Source: Thermus neutrinimicus (lineage in GTDB: Bacteria; Deinococcota; Deinococci; Deinococcales; Thermaceae). From it: 64,000 nt of DNA. The translations under genes and the position numbers were made by a program. Under the pieces are notes generated by a model. The model was given only the letters and a program-made list of their open reading frames with translations. It did not search any database and was not told where the DNA came from. The DNA lies in assembly GCF_022760955.1 (NCBI RefSeq), contig NZ_JAKTNU010000007.1:1-64000 (forward strand), read 5' to 3'. This document shows positions 17,728-26,042 of this stretch, piece after piece. Positions within the stretch are counted from its first letter, which is position 1. Each line of letters opens with the position of its first letter.

Positions 17728-18682
17728 GCCTTTCATGTTAGGGATTGCCGGAGACTCGGGGGCGGGAAAGACCACCATCTCCGCAGGGATCGCCCGGCTT
17801 CTGGGTGAGGAGCGCACCACCAACATCTGCGTGGACGACTACCACAAGTATGATCGCAAGCAGCGCAAGGAGCTGGGCATCACCCCCTTGAACCCCGAGT
17901 GCAACTACATGGACATCATGGAGCAGCATGTAAGGCTTCTCGCCGAAGGAGAGCCCATCCTGAAGCCCGTGTACAACCACTCCACGGGTACGTTTGATCC
18001 GCCGGTCTACATCCCTGCCCCCCGGGCGGTGGAGGAGGAGGGGCGGCTTGTGCCCCGGGTGGTGATCCTCGAGGGGCTCCTTACCCTGTTTTCCCCGGCC
18101 TTGAGGAGCCGCTACCACCTCACCGTCTACTTGGACCCCGAGGAGGAGCTAAGGCGGGAATGGAAGGTAAAGCGGGATGTGGCCAAGCGGGGGTATACCC
18201 CGGAGGAGGTTATCGCCGACATCGAAAGGCGCATGCCCGACTCTCGGGCCTTCATCTGGCCCCAGAAGGAGCACGCGGACATCGTGGTGCGCTTTTACCG
18301 CCCCCCAGGCTACAACCCGGAAAACCCCAGCACCCTGAACGTAAGGATCGCCCTCAAGCACACCCTCCCTCGCCTGGACCTTTCCGAGGTCCTCCACTCC
18401 GCCTACGAGGACGAGGCCCTGATCCGCCTGGAAACCCGCAAGGAGGCGGACATCCTGGACATTACCGGCAACGTGACCCCCGAGCAGGCTTTGGCCTTTG
18501 AGCGCATAATCTGGGACCACCTAGGCCATCATGCGGAGCACTTCGACCCCAGCCTGGTGGGTACCTTCCTGGACAAGACTGGCCAGAGCTACCCCCTGGC
18601 CCTGACCCAGCTCATCATCGCCTACTATCTGGTTAAGATGCGGGAGCTGGCCATCGAGCGGGGACACCTGCGGGTGGCCTAG
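17717..18682 (+). CDS. prk: Phosphoribulokinase
   Basis: The 321-residue kinase makes ribulose-1,5-bisphosphate from ribulose-5-phosphate and ATP. It has a P-loop [45 protein letters not shown] and [11 protein letters not shown]. Length and these motifs are closer to the cyanobacterial/plant type than to the shorter proteobacterial enzyme. In the plant-type enzyme one redox cysteine lies inside the P-loop (GCGKS); here it is Ala. The second, in NICVDDYH, is kept. Thioredoxin-type disulfide control is therefore not expected. It overlaps cbbX; rpe follows after 10 nt. Confidence 0.94.
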   Translation: MPHRPFMLGIAGDSGAGKTTISAGIARLLGEERTTNICVDDYHKYDRKQRKELGITPLNPECNYMDIMEQHVRLLAEGEPILKPVYNHSTGTFDPPVYIPAPRAVEEEGRLVPRVVILEGLLTLFSPALRSRYHLTVYLDPEEELRREWKVKRDVAKRGYTPEEVIADIERRMPDSRAFIWPQKEHADIVVRFYRPPGYNPENPSTLNVRIALKHTLPRLDLSEVLHSAYEDEALIRLETRKEADILDITGNVTPEQALAFERIIWDHLGHHAEHFDPSLVGTFLDKTGQSYPLALTQLIIAYYLVKMRELAIERGHLRVA

Positions 18683-18692
18683 GGGGAAAAGG

Positions 18693-19361
18693 ATGCTCAA
18701 GTTTGCACCCTCCATCCTCACGGCGGACCTGGCGAGGCTGAAGGACCAGATCGAGGAGGCCGAGGCGGCGGGGGTGGACTGGATCCACCTGGACGTGATG
18801 GACGGGGTCTTCGTCCCTAACCTCACCTTCGGCCCCCTTCTGGTGGAGGCGGTGCGGCGGGTAACCTCCTTGCCCCTGGACGTGCACCTGATGATCGTGC
18901 AGCCGGAAAGGTACCTGGAGGACTTTGCCCGAGCGGGGGCTGACGTGATCACCGTGCACTTCGAGGCCACCCTGCACGCCCACCGGGCGGTGCAGAAGGT
19001 GAAGGAGCTGGGGAAGAAGGCGGGGCTTGCCCTTAACCCCGCCACTCCCCTCGAGGCCTTCGAACCCCTCTTGCCCGAGCTGGATCTGGCCCTGCTCATG
19101 AGCGTGAACCCGGGGTTTGGAGGGCAGCGGTACATCCCCACCTCCACGGGAAGGCTTCGCCGCCTCAGGGAGATGCGGGATAGGCTAAATCCCTCCTGCC
19201 TCATCGAGGTGGATGGGGGTGTGAACCGGGATACCGTGGCCGAGGTGTACCGGGCAGGTGCGGACGTGGCCGTGGCGGGAAGCGCCCTTTTCAACAAACG
19301 GCCCGTGGCTGATAACCTGAAGGAGTTAAAGGAGGTGCTCTATGCCCTTGGTGATCGGTAA
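18693..19361 (+). CDS. rpe: Ribulose-phosphate 3-epimerase
   Basis: The 222-residue TIM-barrel enzyme interconverts ribulose-5-phosphate and xylulose-5-phosphate. Metal ligands and acid/base residues are visible in IHLDVMDGVFVPN, DVHLMI, MSVNPGFGGQ and IEVDGGVN, and the phosphate site in GSALF. Length is normal. It supplies substrate to prk just upstream. Its end overlaps the fba start by 20 nt. Confidence 0.95.
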   Translation: MLKFAPSILTADLARLKDQIEEAEAAGVDWIHLDVMDGVFVPNLTFGPLLVEAVRRVTSLPLDVHLMIVQPERYLEDFARAGADVITVHFEATLHAHRAVQKVKELGKKAGLALNPATPLEAFEPLLPELDLALLMSVNPGFGGQRYIPTSTGRLRRLREMRDRLNPSCLIEVDGGVNRDTVAEVYRAGADVAVAGSALFNKRPVADNLKELKEVLYALGDR

Positions 19362-20265
19362 GGAAGTCTTGGATAAGGCGCGGCGGGAAGGCTATGCGGT
19401 TCCCAGCTTCAACACCAACAACCTGGAGATCACCCAGGCCATCCTCGAGGTGGCCGATGAACTAAGGGCCCCGGTCTTCATCCAGGTTTCCGACGGGGCC
19501 CGGAAGTATGCGGGGATGGAGAACCTGGCCAACCTGGTGAGGGATATGGCCAGCCGCACCAAGGTGCCCGTGGTCCTGCACCTGGACCACGGGGCCGACT
19601 TCAAGATGGTGATGCAGGCCCTGAGGGCGGGTTTCACCAGCGTGATGATCGACGCCAGCCACCACCCCTTTGAGGAGAACGTGGCCGAGACCAAGAAGGT
19701 GGTGGAGGCAGCCCATGCGGTGGGGGTGAGCGTGGAGGCGGAGCTGGGCCGGCTCCAGGGCATCGAGGACAACATCCAGGTCTCTGAGGCGGAGGCCTTC
19801 CTCACCGACCCCGAGGAGGCGGAACGCTTCGTGGCGGAGACGGGGATCGACTACCTGGCCATCGCCATCGGCACCAGCCACGGGGCCTACAAGGGGAAGG
19901 GCCGGCCCTACATCGACCACAAGCGCCTGGAGGAGATCAGCAAGCGGGTGCATATCCCCCTGGTGCTCCACGGGGCCAGCGGGGTGCCCACCTGGCTTAA
20001 GGAGAAGCTCTTGGCCACGGGGGCTGAGCTCAAGGAGGCCACGGGCATCCACGACGAGGACATCCGCAAGGCTATCCCCAACGGTATCGCCAAGATCAAC
20101 ATCGACACCGACCTGCGCCTGGCCATGACCCTGGGGATTCGTGAGGTGGTGGTGGGAAACCCCAAGGAGTTTGACCCCCGGAAGATCATCGGCAAAGGCC
20201 GGGATTACCTGAAACAGGTCATTCGGGAGAAGTTTGAGCTGATGGGCACCGTGGGCCGGGCGTAA
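19342..20265 (+). CDS. fba: Class II fructose-bisphosphate aldolase
   Basis: This 307-residue zinc enzyme joins or splits fructose-1,6-bisphosphate and probably also sedoheptulose-1,7-bisphosphate. Marks are AVPSFNTNNLEITQAIL, HLDHGADF (catalytic Asp and zinc His), GFTSVMIDASHHPFEEN, VEAELGRLQG, AIAIGTSHGAYKG, LHGASGVP and GIAKINIDTDLR. It is a full-length family member, unlike the 269-residue aldolase of the tkt operon. It is the last gene of the cbb operon and is followed by two hairpins. Confidence 0.94.
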   Translation: MPLVIGKEVLDKARREGYAVPSFNTNNLEITQAILEVADELRAPVFIQVSDGARKYAGMENLANLVRDMASRTKVPVVLHLDHGADFKMVMQALRAGFTSVMIDASHHPFEENVAETKKVVEAAHAVGVSVEAELGRLQGIEDNIQVSEAEAFLTDPEEAERFVAETGIDYLAIAIGTSHGAYKGKGRPYIDHKRLEEISKRVHIPLVLHGASGVPTWLKEKLLATGAELKEATGIHDEDIRKAIPNGIAKINIDTDLRLAMTLGIREVVVGNPKEFDPRKIIGKGRDYLKQVIREKFELMGTVGRA

Positions 20266-20270
20266 AGCCT

Positions 20271-20293
20271 CCGCCCTGGCATGGCCAGGGCGG
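20271..20293 (+). terminator. First hairpin after fba
   Basis: CCGCCCTGGC and GCCAGGGCGG form a perfect 10-bp stem with loop ATG, 5 nt after the fba stop. No U run follows, so it may stabilise the 3' end while the second hairpin terminates. Confidence 0.5.
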
Positions 20294-20318
20294 GTAGCCT
20301 GGACCCCCTAAAGCTGAA

Positions 20319-20343
20319 CCCCGCCCATGTGGGCGGGGGCTTT
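20319..20343 (+). terminator. Terminator of the cbb operon
   Basis: CCCCGCCCA and TGGGCGGGG make a 9-bp stem with a TG loop, followed by GCTTTT. The T run directly touches the CCA end of the opposite-strand tRNA-Pro. Confidence 0.7.
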
Positions 20344-20420
20344 TGGTCGGGGAGGCCGGATTTGAACCGACGACCACACGCACCCCAAGCGTGTGCGCTA
20401 CCAGGCTGCGCTACTCCCCG
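20344..20420 (-). tRNA. tRNA-Pro (GGG)
   Basis: The 77-nt cloverleaf has acceptor CGGGGAG/CTCCCCG, loop TTGGGGT with anticodon GGG (reading CCC), T-loop GGTTCAAATCC, discriminator A and encoded CCA. Confidence 0.95.
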
Positions 20421-20463
20421 GCGCGCAAAGGTTAGTGTAGTGCGCCACCTCCTTCCCGTCAAG

Positions 20464-20469
20464 TAGACT
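20464..20469 (+). promoter_or_regulatory. Candidate -10 box of the cupin gene
   Basis: TAGACT lies 7 nt before the cupin ATG, the leaderless layout. No convincing -35 box is seen. Confidence 0.35.
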
Positions 20470-20476
20470 TGAGGGC

Positions 20477-20794
20477 ATGGAGATCAAGGACCTGAAAAGT
20501 TTGGTGCAGTACAACCCAGAGAAGGTGGCGAAGATCCCCGTCTTTTCCTCGGACAAGATGTTTTTTGACCTGTATGCCCTTCTTCCGGGCCAGGCCCAGA
20601 AGGTGCACGCCCACGAGGGCTCCGATAAGGTGTACTACGTGTTGGAAGGGGAGGTGGTGGTGCACGTGGGAGGCGAGGAGGCCCTTTTGGCCCCGGGGAT
20701 GGCGGCCATCGCCCGTGCGGGAGAAGCCCACGGGGTGCGGAACGAGTCGGCTAACCCGGCCCTCCTCCTGGTGGTGATGGCCCCAAGGCCCTAG
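20477..20794 (+). CDS. Cupin-domain protein
   Basis: A 105-residue single-domain cupin. Motif 1 is HAHEGSDKVYYVLEGEVVVHVGG, giving two His, and motif 2 ARAGEAHGVRNES gives the third His, so a metal site is likely. Many such small cupins bind a metal but their substrates are unknown. It stands alone between tRNA-Pro and a histidine kinase. ATG at 20477 is supported by the -10 hexamer just before it. Confidence 0.82.
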   Translation: MEIKDLKSLVQYNPEKVAKIPVFSSDKMFFDLYALLPGQAQKVHAHEGSDKVYYVLEGEVVVHVGGEEALLAPGMAAIARAGEAHGVRNESANPALLLVVMAPRP

Positions 20795-20802
20795 CCTTTC
20801 AC

Positions 20803-20818
20803 AGGGTTTTCAAACCCT
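20803..20818. repeat. Inverted repeat upstream of the histidine kinase
   Basis: AGGGTTT and AAACCCT are separated by TC. The site lies 18 nt before the kinase ATG, near the expected -35 position of a TAACCT box (20824-20829). It could be an operator or the end of the cupin transcript; no U run follows. Confidence 0.3.
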
Positions 20819-20836
20819 TGGAGTAACCTTATCCCG

Positions 20837-22999
20837 ATGGTAAAAGCCCCACCCGCCGACCTGGGGTTTGTGGCGGAGCTTCTCCGCCGCTACCCCGTGC
20901 GGGTCCTTCTCCGGGGGGAGGTCCTTCCCGAAGGCCCCCTGAGGGGGGAGAAGCTTTGGGAGGAGGGGGATCTTGCCCTTTACTGGGAGGGGCCGCCGCC
21001 TTCCCCAGAGGTAAGGGAGGCGCTTCGCCTTCTCCTTAGGGTCTTCCGGGAGGTTTTGGAGCTTCGGGAGAGGGAGCTGGCCCTCCTCAAAAGCCAGGAG
21101 GAAACCTCGAGGCTTCTTGGCCTCCTCCTCCACGAGATCAAAAACCCTCTCATGAGCGTTCTGGGGGCCCTCGAGCTCACCTTGGAGACCGAGGGCTTGC
21201 CAGAAGAGGCCAAGGAGCTGCTTTCCATCGCCGAGAAGAGCGCCCGGCGGATTCAAGACCTCCTCAACAAGGCCAGGGAGTACCTGCGCCTGGGCCAGGG
21301 GGTTCGCCTTAAGGGCGAGCGGGTGGATCTGAAGGCCCTCCTGTTGCGGGCAGCGGAGGAGATGCGGCCTCTGGCCCGAAGGAAGGGCATTGCCTTGCGC
21401 CTGGTCCTGCCCAAGGGGGAGGCCTGGGTCTTTGGGGATCCGGAGTGGCTGTACCAGGCGGTGCTCAACGTGGTCAACAACGCCATCAAGTACACCCCGG
21501 AAGGGGGGCGGGTGGCGGTGCGCCTGCTGGTGGGTCCGGAGCAGTACGGCATCGCGGTTTCCGACACCGGCCCCGGCATCCCCAAGGAGGAGCAGGAAAG
21601 GGTTTTTGAGCCCTTCTACCGGGCCTCCACCCGGGGGGAGGTGGAGGGGACGGGGCTTGGGCTTGCCCTGGTGAAGCGGGTCCTCGAGGCCCACGGGGGG
21701 GAGGTGCGTCTAAGAAGCCGTTTAGGCCGGGGAAGCACCTTCCTTCTCCTGTTGCCCAGGCCTCGGCCAGGCCAAAGGGCCCCGGTGGGAAGGCTTCTCC
21801 TCCTGATGGTGGCCCTCATCGCCCTGGCCCGCCTGCCCCTCTTCCCCGCCCCCTTGGGTTCCCAGGCCTTTGGCCGGGTGCCGGCGGGGGAGGTGGTGCG
21901 GCTTCCCGGGCTGGAGCTGGCCTTTAGCCCCGAGGCCCAAGGGGAGGCCCGGCGTTGGCGGAGCCTTTGGGGCGGGGGGAATAGGGTGGAGGTCCGCTTG
22001 GAAAGGGGAGGGGTGGAGGCGGTGCGGGAGAAGCCCCTTCCCCTGGCGCTTTCCACCCCAGAGGGCCAGGTGCGGCCCACCGGGACTCACTTGCGCCTTT
22101 CCCGGGAGGGCGGGGCCCGGATCTCCCTTTACCGGGGGAGGGTGGCCTTGGGAGAGGAAACGCTTCCCGCCGGAGAAGGGGCGGTACTGGGCACGGAGGT
22201 TAGGCGGAAGCTTCTCCCTGCCCCCTTGGTGCGCCCGGTGCCGGGTCCTGAGGGGGAGGTGGTCTTCCGCCTCTTGGGCCCCGAGGGGACCCGGGCTTTC
22301 CGGGTGGAGGTGCGGAGTGGGGAAAAGGTGGTCCTTGCCGCCCGGGTGGAGGGCAACCTCTTCCGCTACCTACCCCAGGCGGACCGCCTGAGCCAGGTGC
22401 GGGCCATGGCCTTGGATGAGGTGGGCCTCGAGGGTTACCCCTCTGATCCCGTGCCCTTCCGGGAGCGGAAAAGCTTCTACGAGGGCAAGAGGAGGCTACC
22501 CCAGGATAGAGCGGGAGCGGAAGCCTTCTTGCGCCGGGCGGTGTCCGCTTTCCCGGATGACGCGGAGGCCTGGGGCGAGCTGGCCTTCGCCCTTTACCTG
22601 CAGGGCCGCCACGGCGAGGCCAAGCCCCTTTACGAGAAGGCCCTGGCCCTTTTGGATAGCCCCGACATCCGGGTCCGTTACGCCAGGCTCCTTTACCACA
22701 TGAAGCGCTTTGGGGAGGCGGAGGAGAGCTACCGCCTGGTTCTGGCCGAGGACCCAGGGAACCTGGATGCCCGCTGGGGGCTTGCCGAGGTGGTCCTGGC
22801 CCTGGGGCGGGCTAAGGAGGCGGAGCTCCTTTCCCGGCAGGTCCTGGCCGTGGAGCCCTCTTACCCCCTGGCCCGGTTTACCCTGGCCAAGGCCCTGTTG
22901 GAGCAAGGGAAGGTGGAGGAGGCCAGAAGGCTTCTTGTGGAGGAGTTTAGAAGGAACCCCGACCCGGAGGTGAAAGCTTTGCTAGAAGGACTTCCTTAG
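20837..22999 (+). CDS. Histidine kinase with C-terminal FecR-like and TPR regions
   Basis: This 720-residue protein has an unusual order. Residues 60-300 form the kinase: an N-terminal coiled region, H box LLLHEIKNPL with phospho-acceptor His99, N box NVVNNAIKY, G1 DTGPGIP and G2 GTGLGLAL. One membrane span follows (about 318-337). The part after it would be outside the cytoplasm: a FecR-like beta-rich region (about 345-460), further beta-rich sequence, and three to four TPR-type helical repeats (about 560-715). Usually the sensor precedes the kinase. The response regulator follows after 71 nt, then a HEAT protein and a glycosyltransferase, suggesting control of polysaccharide synthesis. Confidence 0.8.
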   Translation: MVKAPPADLGFVAELLRRYPVRVLLRGEVLPEGPLRGEKLWEEGDLALYWEGPPPSPEVREALRLLLRVFREVLELRERELALLKSQEETSRLLGLLLHEIKNPLMSVLGALELTLETEGLPEEAKELLSIAEKSARRIQDLLNKAREYLRLGQGVRLKGERVDLKALLLRAAEEMRPLARRKGIALRLVLPKGEAWVFGDPEWLYQAVLNVVNNAIKYTPEGGRVAVRLLVGPEQYGIAVSDTGPGIPKEEQERVFEPFYRASTRGEVEGTGLGLALVKRVLEAHGGEVRLRSRLGRGSTFLLLLPRPRPGQRAPVGRLLLLMVALIALARLPLFPAPLGSQAFGRVPAGEVVRLPGLELAFSPEAQGEARRWRSLWGGGNRVEVRLERGGVEAVREKPLPLALSTPEGQVRPTGTHLRLSREGGARISLYRGRVALGEETLPAGEGAVLGTEVRRKLLPAPLVRPVPGPEGEVVFRLLGPEGTRAFRVEVRSGEKVVLAARVEGNLFRYLPQADRLSQVRAMALDEVGLEGYPSDPVPFRERKSFYEGKRRLPQDRAGAEAFLRRAVSAFPDDAEAWGELAFALYLQGRHGEAKPLYEKALALLDSPDIRVRYARLLYHMKRFGEAEESYRLVLAEDPGNLDARWGLAEVVLALGRAKEAELLSRQVLAVEPSYPLARFTLAKALLEQGKVEEARRLLVEEFRRNPDPEVKALLEGLP

Positions 23000-23070
23000 C
23001 TCAACGATGATCTCCTTTTCCTCCCTTGGCCCTAGGTTTCGGCGGGGGGTGGGGTATTTAGAATGGAGGC

Positions 23071-23433
23071 GTGGCCCGCGTCTTGGTGGTGGAGGACGAT
23101 CCTACCGTGGCCAGGGTCTTGGAGCTGGCCCTAGGGCGGGAAGGGTACCGGTTCCAACTGGCCAGGGATTATCCCACCGCAAAGGCGGCCCTGGCGCAGG
23201 ATTGGGATGCCATCGTTTTGGACATCAACCTGCCCGGTGGCTCGGGCCTGGATCTCTTGCGCTACCTAAGGAGGGAGTTGAAGAGGGACACCCCCGTCCT
23301 GGTCCTTTCCGGCCTGAAGCAGGAGCGAAGCGTGGCCGAGGCCCAGGCCCTGGGAGCCCAGGAGTACTTCACCAAGCCCTTCAGCCCTGGGGAACTTGTG
23401 AAGCGCTTGGAGCGCTATGTGGCGGCGGGGTGA
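23071..23433 (+). CDS. Single-domain response regulator
   Basis: The 120-residue product is a receiver domain alone. It has the acidic pair in VVEDDPTVARV, phospho-acceptor Asp in IVLDINLPGGSGLDLL, LVLSGLKQ with the conserved Ser, and Lys in FTKPFSPGEL. There is no DNA-binding output domain, so it should act by protein contact, perhaps on the membrane proteins encoded next. The start is a GTG. Its end overlaps the HEAT gene by 17 nt. Confidence 0.9.
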   Translation: MARVLVVEDDPTVARVLELALGREGYRFQLARDYPTAKAALAQDWDAIVLDINLPGGSGLDLLRYLRRELKRDTPVLVLSGLKQERSVAEAQALGAQEYFTKPFSPGELVKRLERYVAAG

Positions 23434-24556
23434 GCGGCTTTATGCCCTCCTGGTGGTGCTGGTGGTTCTCCTGGAGGCCTTGGCCCTGGGGGGTCTGGTG
23501 GTGGCCTTCTCGGGGCGGATTTTTGGCCTGTTTGGTTCCCCTGTGGCCTACCGGGCCCTTTTCCAGGCCCTGGTCCTTACCGGAGTGGCCCTAAGCGTGC
23601 TTTCCGCCTACATCCTGCTCTACCACGCCTACACCGCCCGCAAGGAGGGTCTGGACCGGAAGGCCTATGAGGAATGGCTGGGCCGGTTCACCGAGGCCCT
23701 CTTCAACGGTGGGCCGCCTCCGCCCCTTCCCTGGCCCCGTCCGGCCCTCGAGGCCCTTTTGAGCCTACGGGAGATGCTCAAGGGGGAGCTTTCCGAGCGG
23801 GTGGCCGACTGGCTCCGCCAGGCTTGTCCTTACTGGATCCGCCTTCTGAAAAGCCGGTGGGCCTCCAAGCCTGCCCGGCTGGAGGCCTTGGATGCCCTGG
23901 CCCAGGCCCGCTTGCCGGAAACCCTAGAGGCTATCCTTCCTTACCTCTCCCATCGGGATCCCGTGCTACGGCTAGGAGCGGCCCGGGCTGGGGCCCGGGT
24001 GGCCCAGGGGGAGGGGCTTGGACGGCTGGCGGAGGCCCTCCTCGAGGCGGGCCTGCCCCGAGGGGCCCTCCTGGAGGTGCTCCTTCTCCTGGAAGAGCGG
24101 GCGTCACCCGTGGTGGAGGCTTTCCTTTCCCGGGGCGGCAGGGAGGAAGTGTGGGCGGCCCTGGAGGCCATTGGCCGGCTCAAGCTTCTCTCGCTTGCGG
24201 AAAGGGTTCTTCCCTTCTTGGAGCAGGGGGATGCCGAGCTTAGGGCTGCGGCCATGCGCGCCCTTTACCGCATGCGCCACCCACCCAAGGGGTACGAGGG
24301 GCTTTTGCTGGCAGCTTTGCAGGATGAGCAGGAATTTTTGCGGGTCCATGCCGCCCGGCTCATGGCCCTTTTGGGGAATGAGCTGGCCCAGCGGGCGTTG
24401 TGGAAGGCGCTTTCCGACCCCTCCTTTTACGTGCGCCGGGCGGCGGCGGAGGGGCTTTTGCTGATGGACAAGGGATTCCTGGCCCGGGCGGCGGAAGGCC
24501 ACCCTGACCCCCTTGGTCGGGCCATGGCCCAGCAGGTGTTGCGGGAGGCGGCGTGA
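23417..24556 (+). CDS. Membrane-anchored HEAT-repeat protein
   Basis: The 379-residue product starts with two membrane spans (about residues 9-32 and 45-70). A cytoplasmic part follows, made of helical pairs from about residue 140 to the end, such as RLEALDALAQARLPETLEAILPYL and AELRAAAMRALYRM, which read as HEAT-like repeats. Such proteins are scaffolds. Coupling to the response regulator (17-nt overlap) and to the glycosyltransferase (4-nt overlap) suggests it links signalling to the enzyme. No specific family name is offered. Confidence 0.7.
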   Translation: MWRRGERLYALLVVLVVLLEALALGGLVVAFSGRIFGLFGSPVAYRALFQALVLTGVALSVLSAYILLYHAYTARKEGLDRKAYEEWLGRFTEALFNGGPPPPLPWPRPALEALLSLREMLKGELSERVADWLRQACPYWIRLLKSRWASKPARLEALDALAQARLPETLEAILPYLSHRDPVLRLGAARAGARVAQGEGLGRLAEALLEAGLPRGALLEVLLLLEERASPVVEAFLSRGGREEVWAALEAIGRLKLLSLAERVLPFLEQGDAELRAAAMRALYRMRHPPKGYEGLLLAALQDEQEFLRVHAARLMALLGNELAQRALWKALSDPSFYVRRAAAEGLLLMDKGFLARAAEGHPDPLGRAMAQQVLREAA

Positions 24557-25959
24557 ACCTTTTTCTAGACTTTCTGTTCTTGTACCAGGTGGTGGTCCTG
24601 TGGTACTTCGCCTTTCTGAATTTCTTTTATGCCCTCTTCGCCTTTTTCGGCTTAGGGATGGTGGCCCGCTATGCCCGGGAGCTTTCCGAACTATCCCTGA
24701 AGGACCTTCTGGAGCGGGAGGCCTACCTGCCCGTCTCCATACTGGTGCCCACCTACAACGAGGAGAAGACCATTGCCCACTCGGTGCGCTCCTTTTTAGC
24801 CCTGCATTATCCGGAATTTGAGGTGATCGTGGTGGCGGATGGGCCCAAGGACCGGACCCTCGAGGTGCTTAAGGAGGCCTTCCGCCTGGTGGAGGTGGAA
24901 TGGGTCTACCGTCGGGCGCTTGCCACCAAGCCCGTGCGGGCGGTCTACCGCTCCCTGGTCTACCCCAACCTCATCGTGGTGGACAAGGAGAATGGGGGCA
25001 AGGCGGATGCCCTAAACGCTGGGCTCAACCTGGCCCGTTACCCCCTCTTCTGCGCCGTGGACGCGGATAGCCTCCTGGATGCCCAGGCCCTCCTGCGGGC
25101 CAGCCGGCTTTTCCTGGAAGACGACCGGGTCCTGGCCGTGGGGGGAACCCTAAGGCCCCTAAACGGGGCGGTGGTGCGGGAGGGCATAGTGGAGACCTTG
25201 CACCTTCCCCGAGGCTTTCTGGAGAAAGTACAAATCGTGGAGTACGCCCGGGCCTTCTTCATGGGCCGGGCAGGTTGGAGCGCCATGGGGGCCCTGCTCA
25301 TCATCTCGGGGGCCTTTGGCCTTTTCCGCAGGGAGGAGGCCTTAAGGGTCGGGGGGTACCGCACGGACACCGTGGGGGAGGATATGGAGCTGGTGGTGCG
25401 CCTGCACCGCCGGGCCCGGGAGGAGGGGCGGGAGTACCGTATCGTGTACACCCCGGACCCCATCTGCTACACCGAGGTGCCCGCGGACTGGGCCACGCTA
25501 AGGAAGCAGAGGAACCGTTGGCACCGGGGGCTTTGGGAGGTGCTTTGGAACCATCGCACCATGCTTTTTAACCCGCGGTACGGTCGTTTGGGCTTGGTGG
25601 CCATGCCGTATTTCTTCCTGTTTGAAGCCTTGGCCCCGGTGGTGGAGGTTTTGGGGTATGTGCTTTTCCCGGTTTTCTACCTCCTTGGCCTCTTCAACGC
25701 GGAGTTTGCCCTCCTCTTCTTTCTCCTGGCCGTGGCCTATGGGGTGGTTCTTTCCCAGCTGGCGGTGGGCATGGAGACCTTGCTCCTCAAGCGTTATCCC
25801 CGGCTCAGGGATCGTCTGGCGCTCCTTCTTTTGGCGGTCCTCGAGGGCCTGGGCTACCGCCAGATCCTGGCCTGGGAGCGGTTTCTCGCCACCTTCCAGG
25901 TGTGGCGGAAGCGGGGGGTCTGGGGGGAGATGCGCCGGAAGGGGTTGGAGTCCACGTAA
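24553..25959 (+). CDS. Processive family 2 glycosyltransferase
   Basis: This 468-residue membrane enzyme has an N-terminal span, a cytoplasmic GT2 domain and three to four C-terminal spans. Catalytic marks are VPTYNEEKTI, VVADGPKDRT, CAVDADSLL (DxD), GEDMELVVRL (base) and QRNRWHRG (QxxRW), the set of polymerising enzymes such as PgaC, hyaluronan and cellulose synthases. It should build and export an extracellular polysaccharide from a nucleotide sugar; which sugar cannot be told. It starts with a GTG overlapping the HEAT gene stop. Confidence 0.87.
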   Translation: MNLFLDFLFLYQVVVLWYFAFLNFFYALFAFFGLGMVARYARELSELSLKDLLEREAYLPVSILVPTYNEEKTIAHSVRSFLALHYPEFEVIVVADGPKDRTLEVLKEAFRLVEVEWVYRRALATKPVRAVYRSLVYPNLIVVDKENGGKADALNAGLNLARYPLFCAVDADSLLDAQALLRASRLFLEDDRVLAVGGTLRPLNGAVVREGIVETLHLPRGFLEKVQIVEYARAFFMGRAGWSAMGALLIISGAFGLFRREEALRVGGYRTDTVGEDMELVVRLHRRAREEGREYRIVYTPDPICYTEVPADWATLRKQRNRWHRGLWEVLWNHRTMLFNPRYGRLGLVAMPYFFLFEALAPVVEVLGYVLFPVFYLLGLFNAEFALLFFLLAVAYGVVLSQLAVGMETLLLKRYPRLRDRLALLLLAVLEGLGYRQILAWERFLATFQVWRKRGVWGEMRRKGLEST

Positions 25960-26042
25960 AGGGAGGGCCGTCCCAAGCCGCAGGCCTAGGGAAAGGAGGA
26001 TGTTAGGCCACGGTTATGCTTGAACCCGGTAAAATCTTCCCC

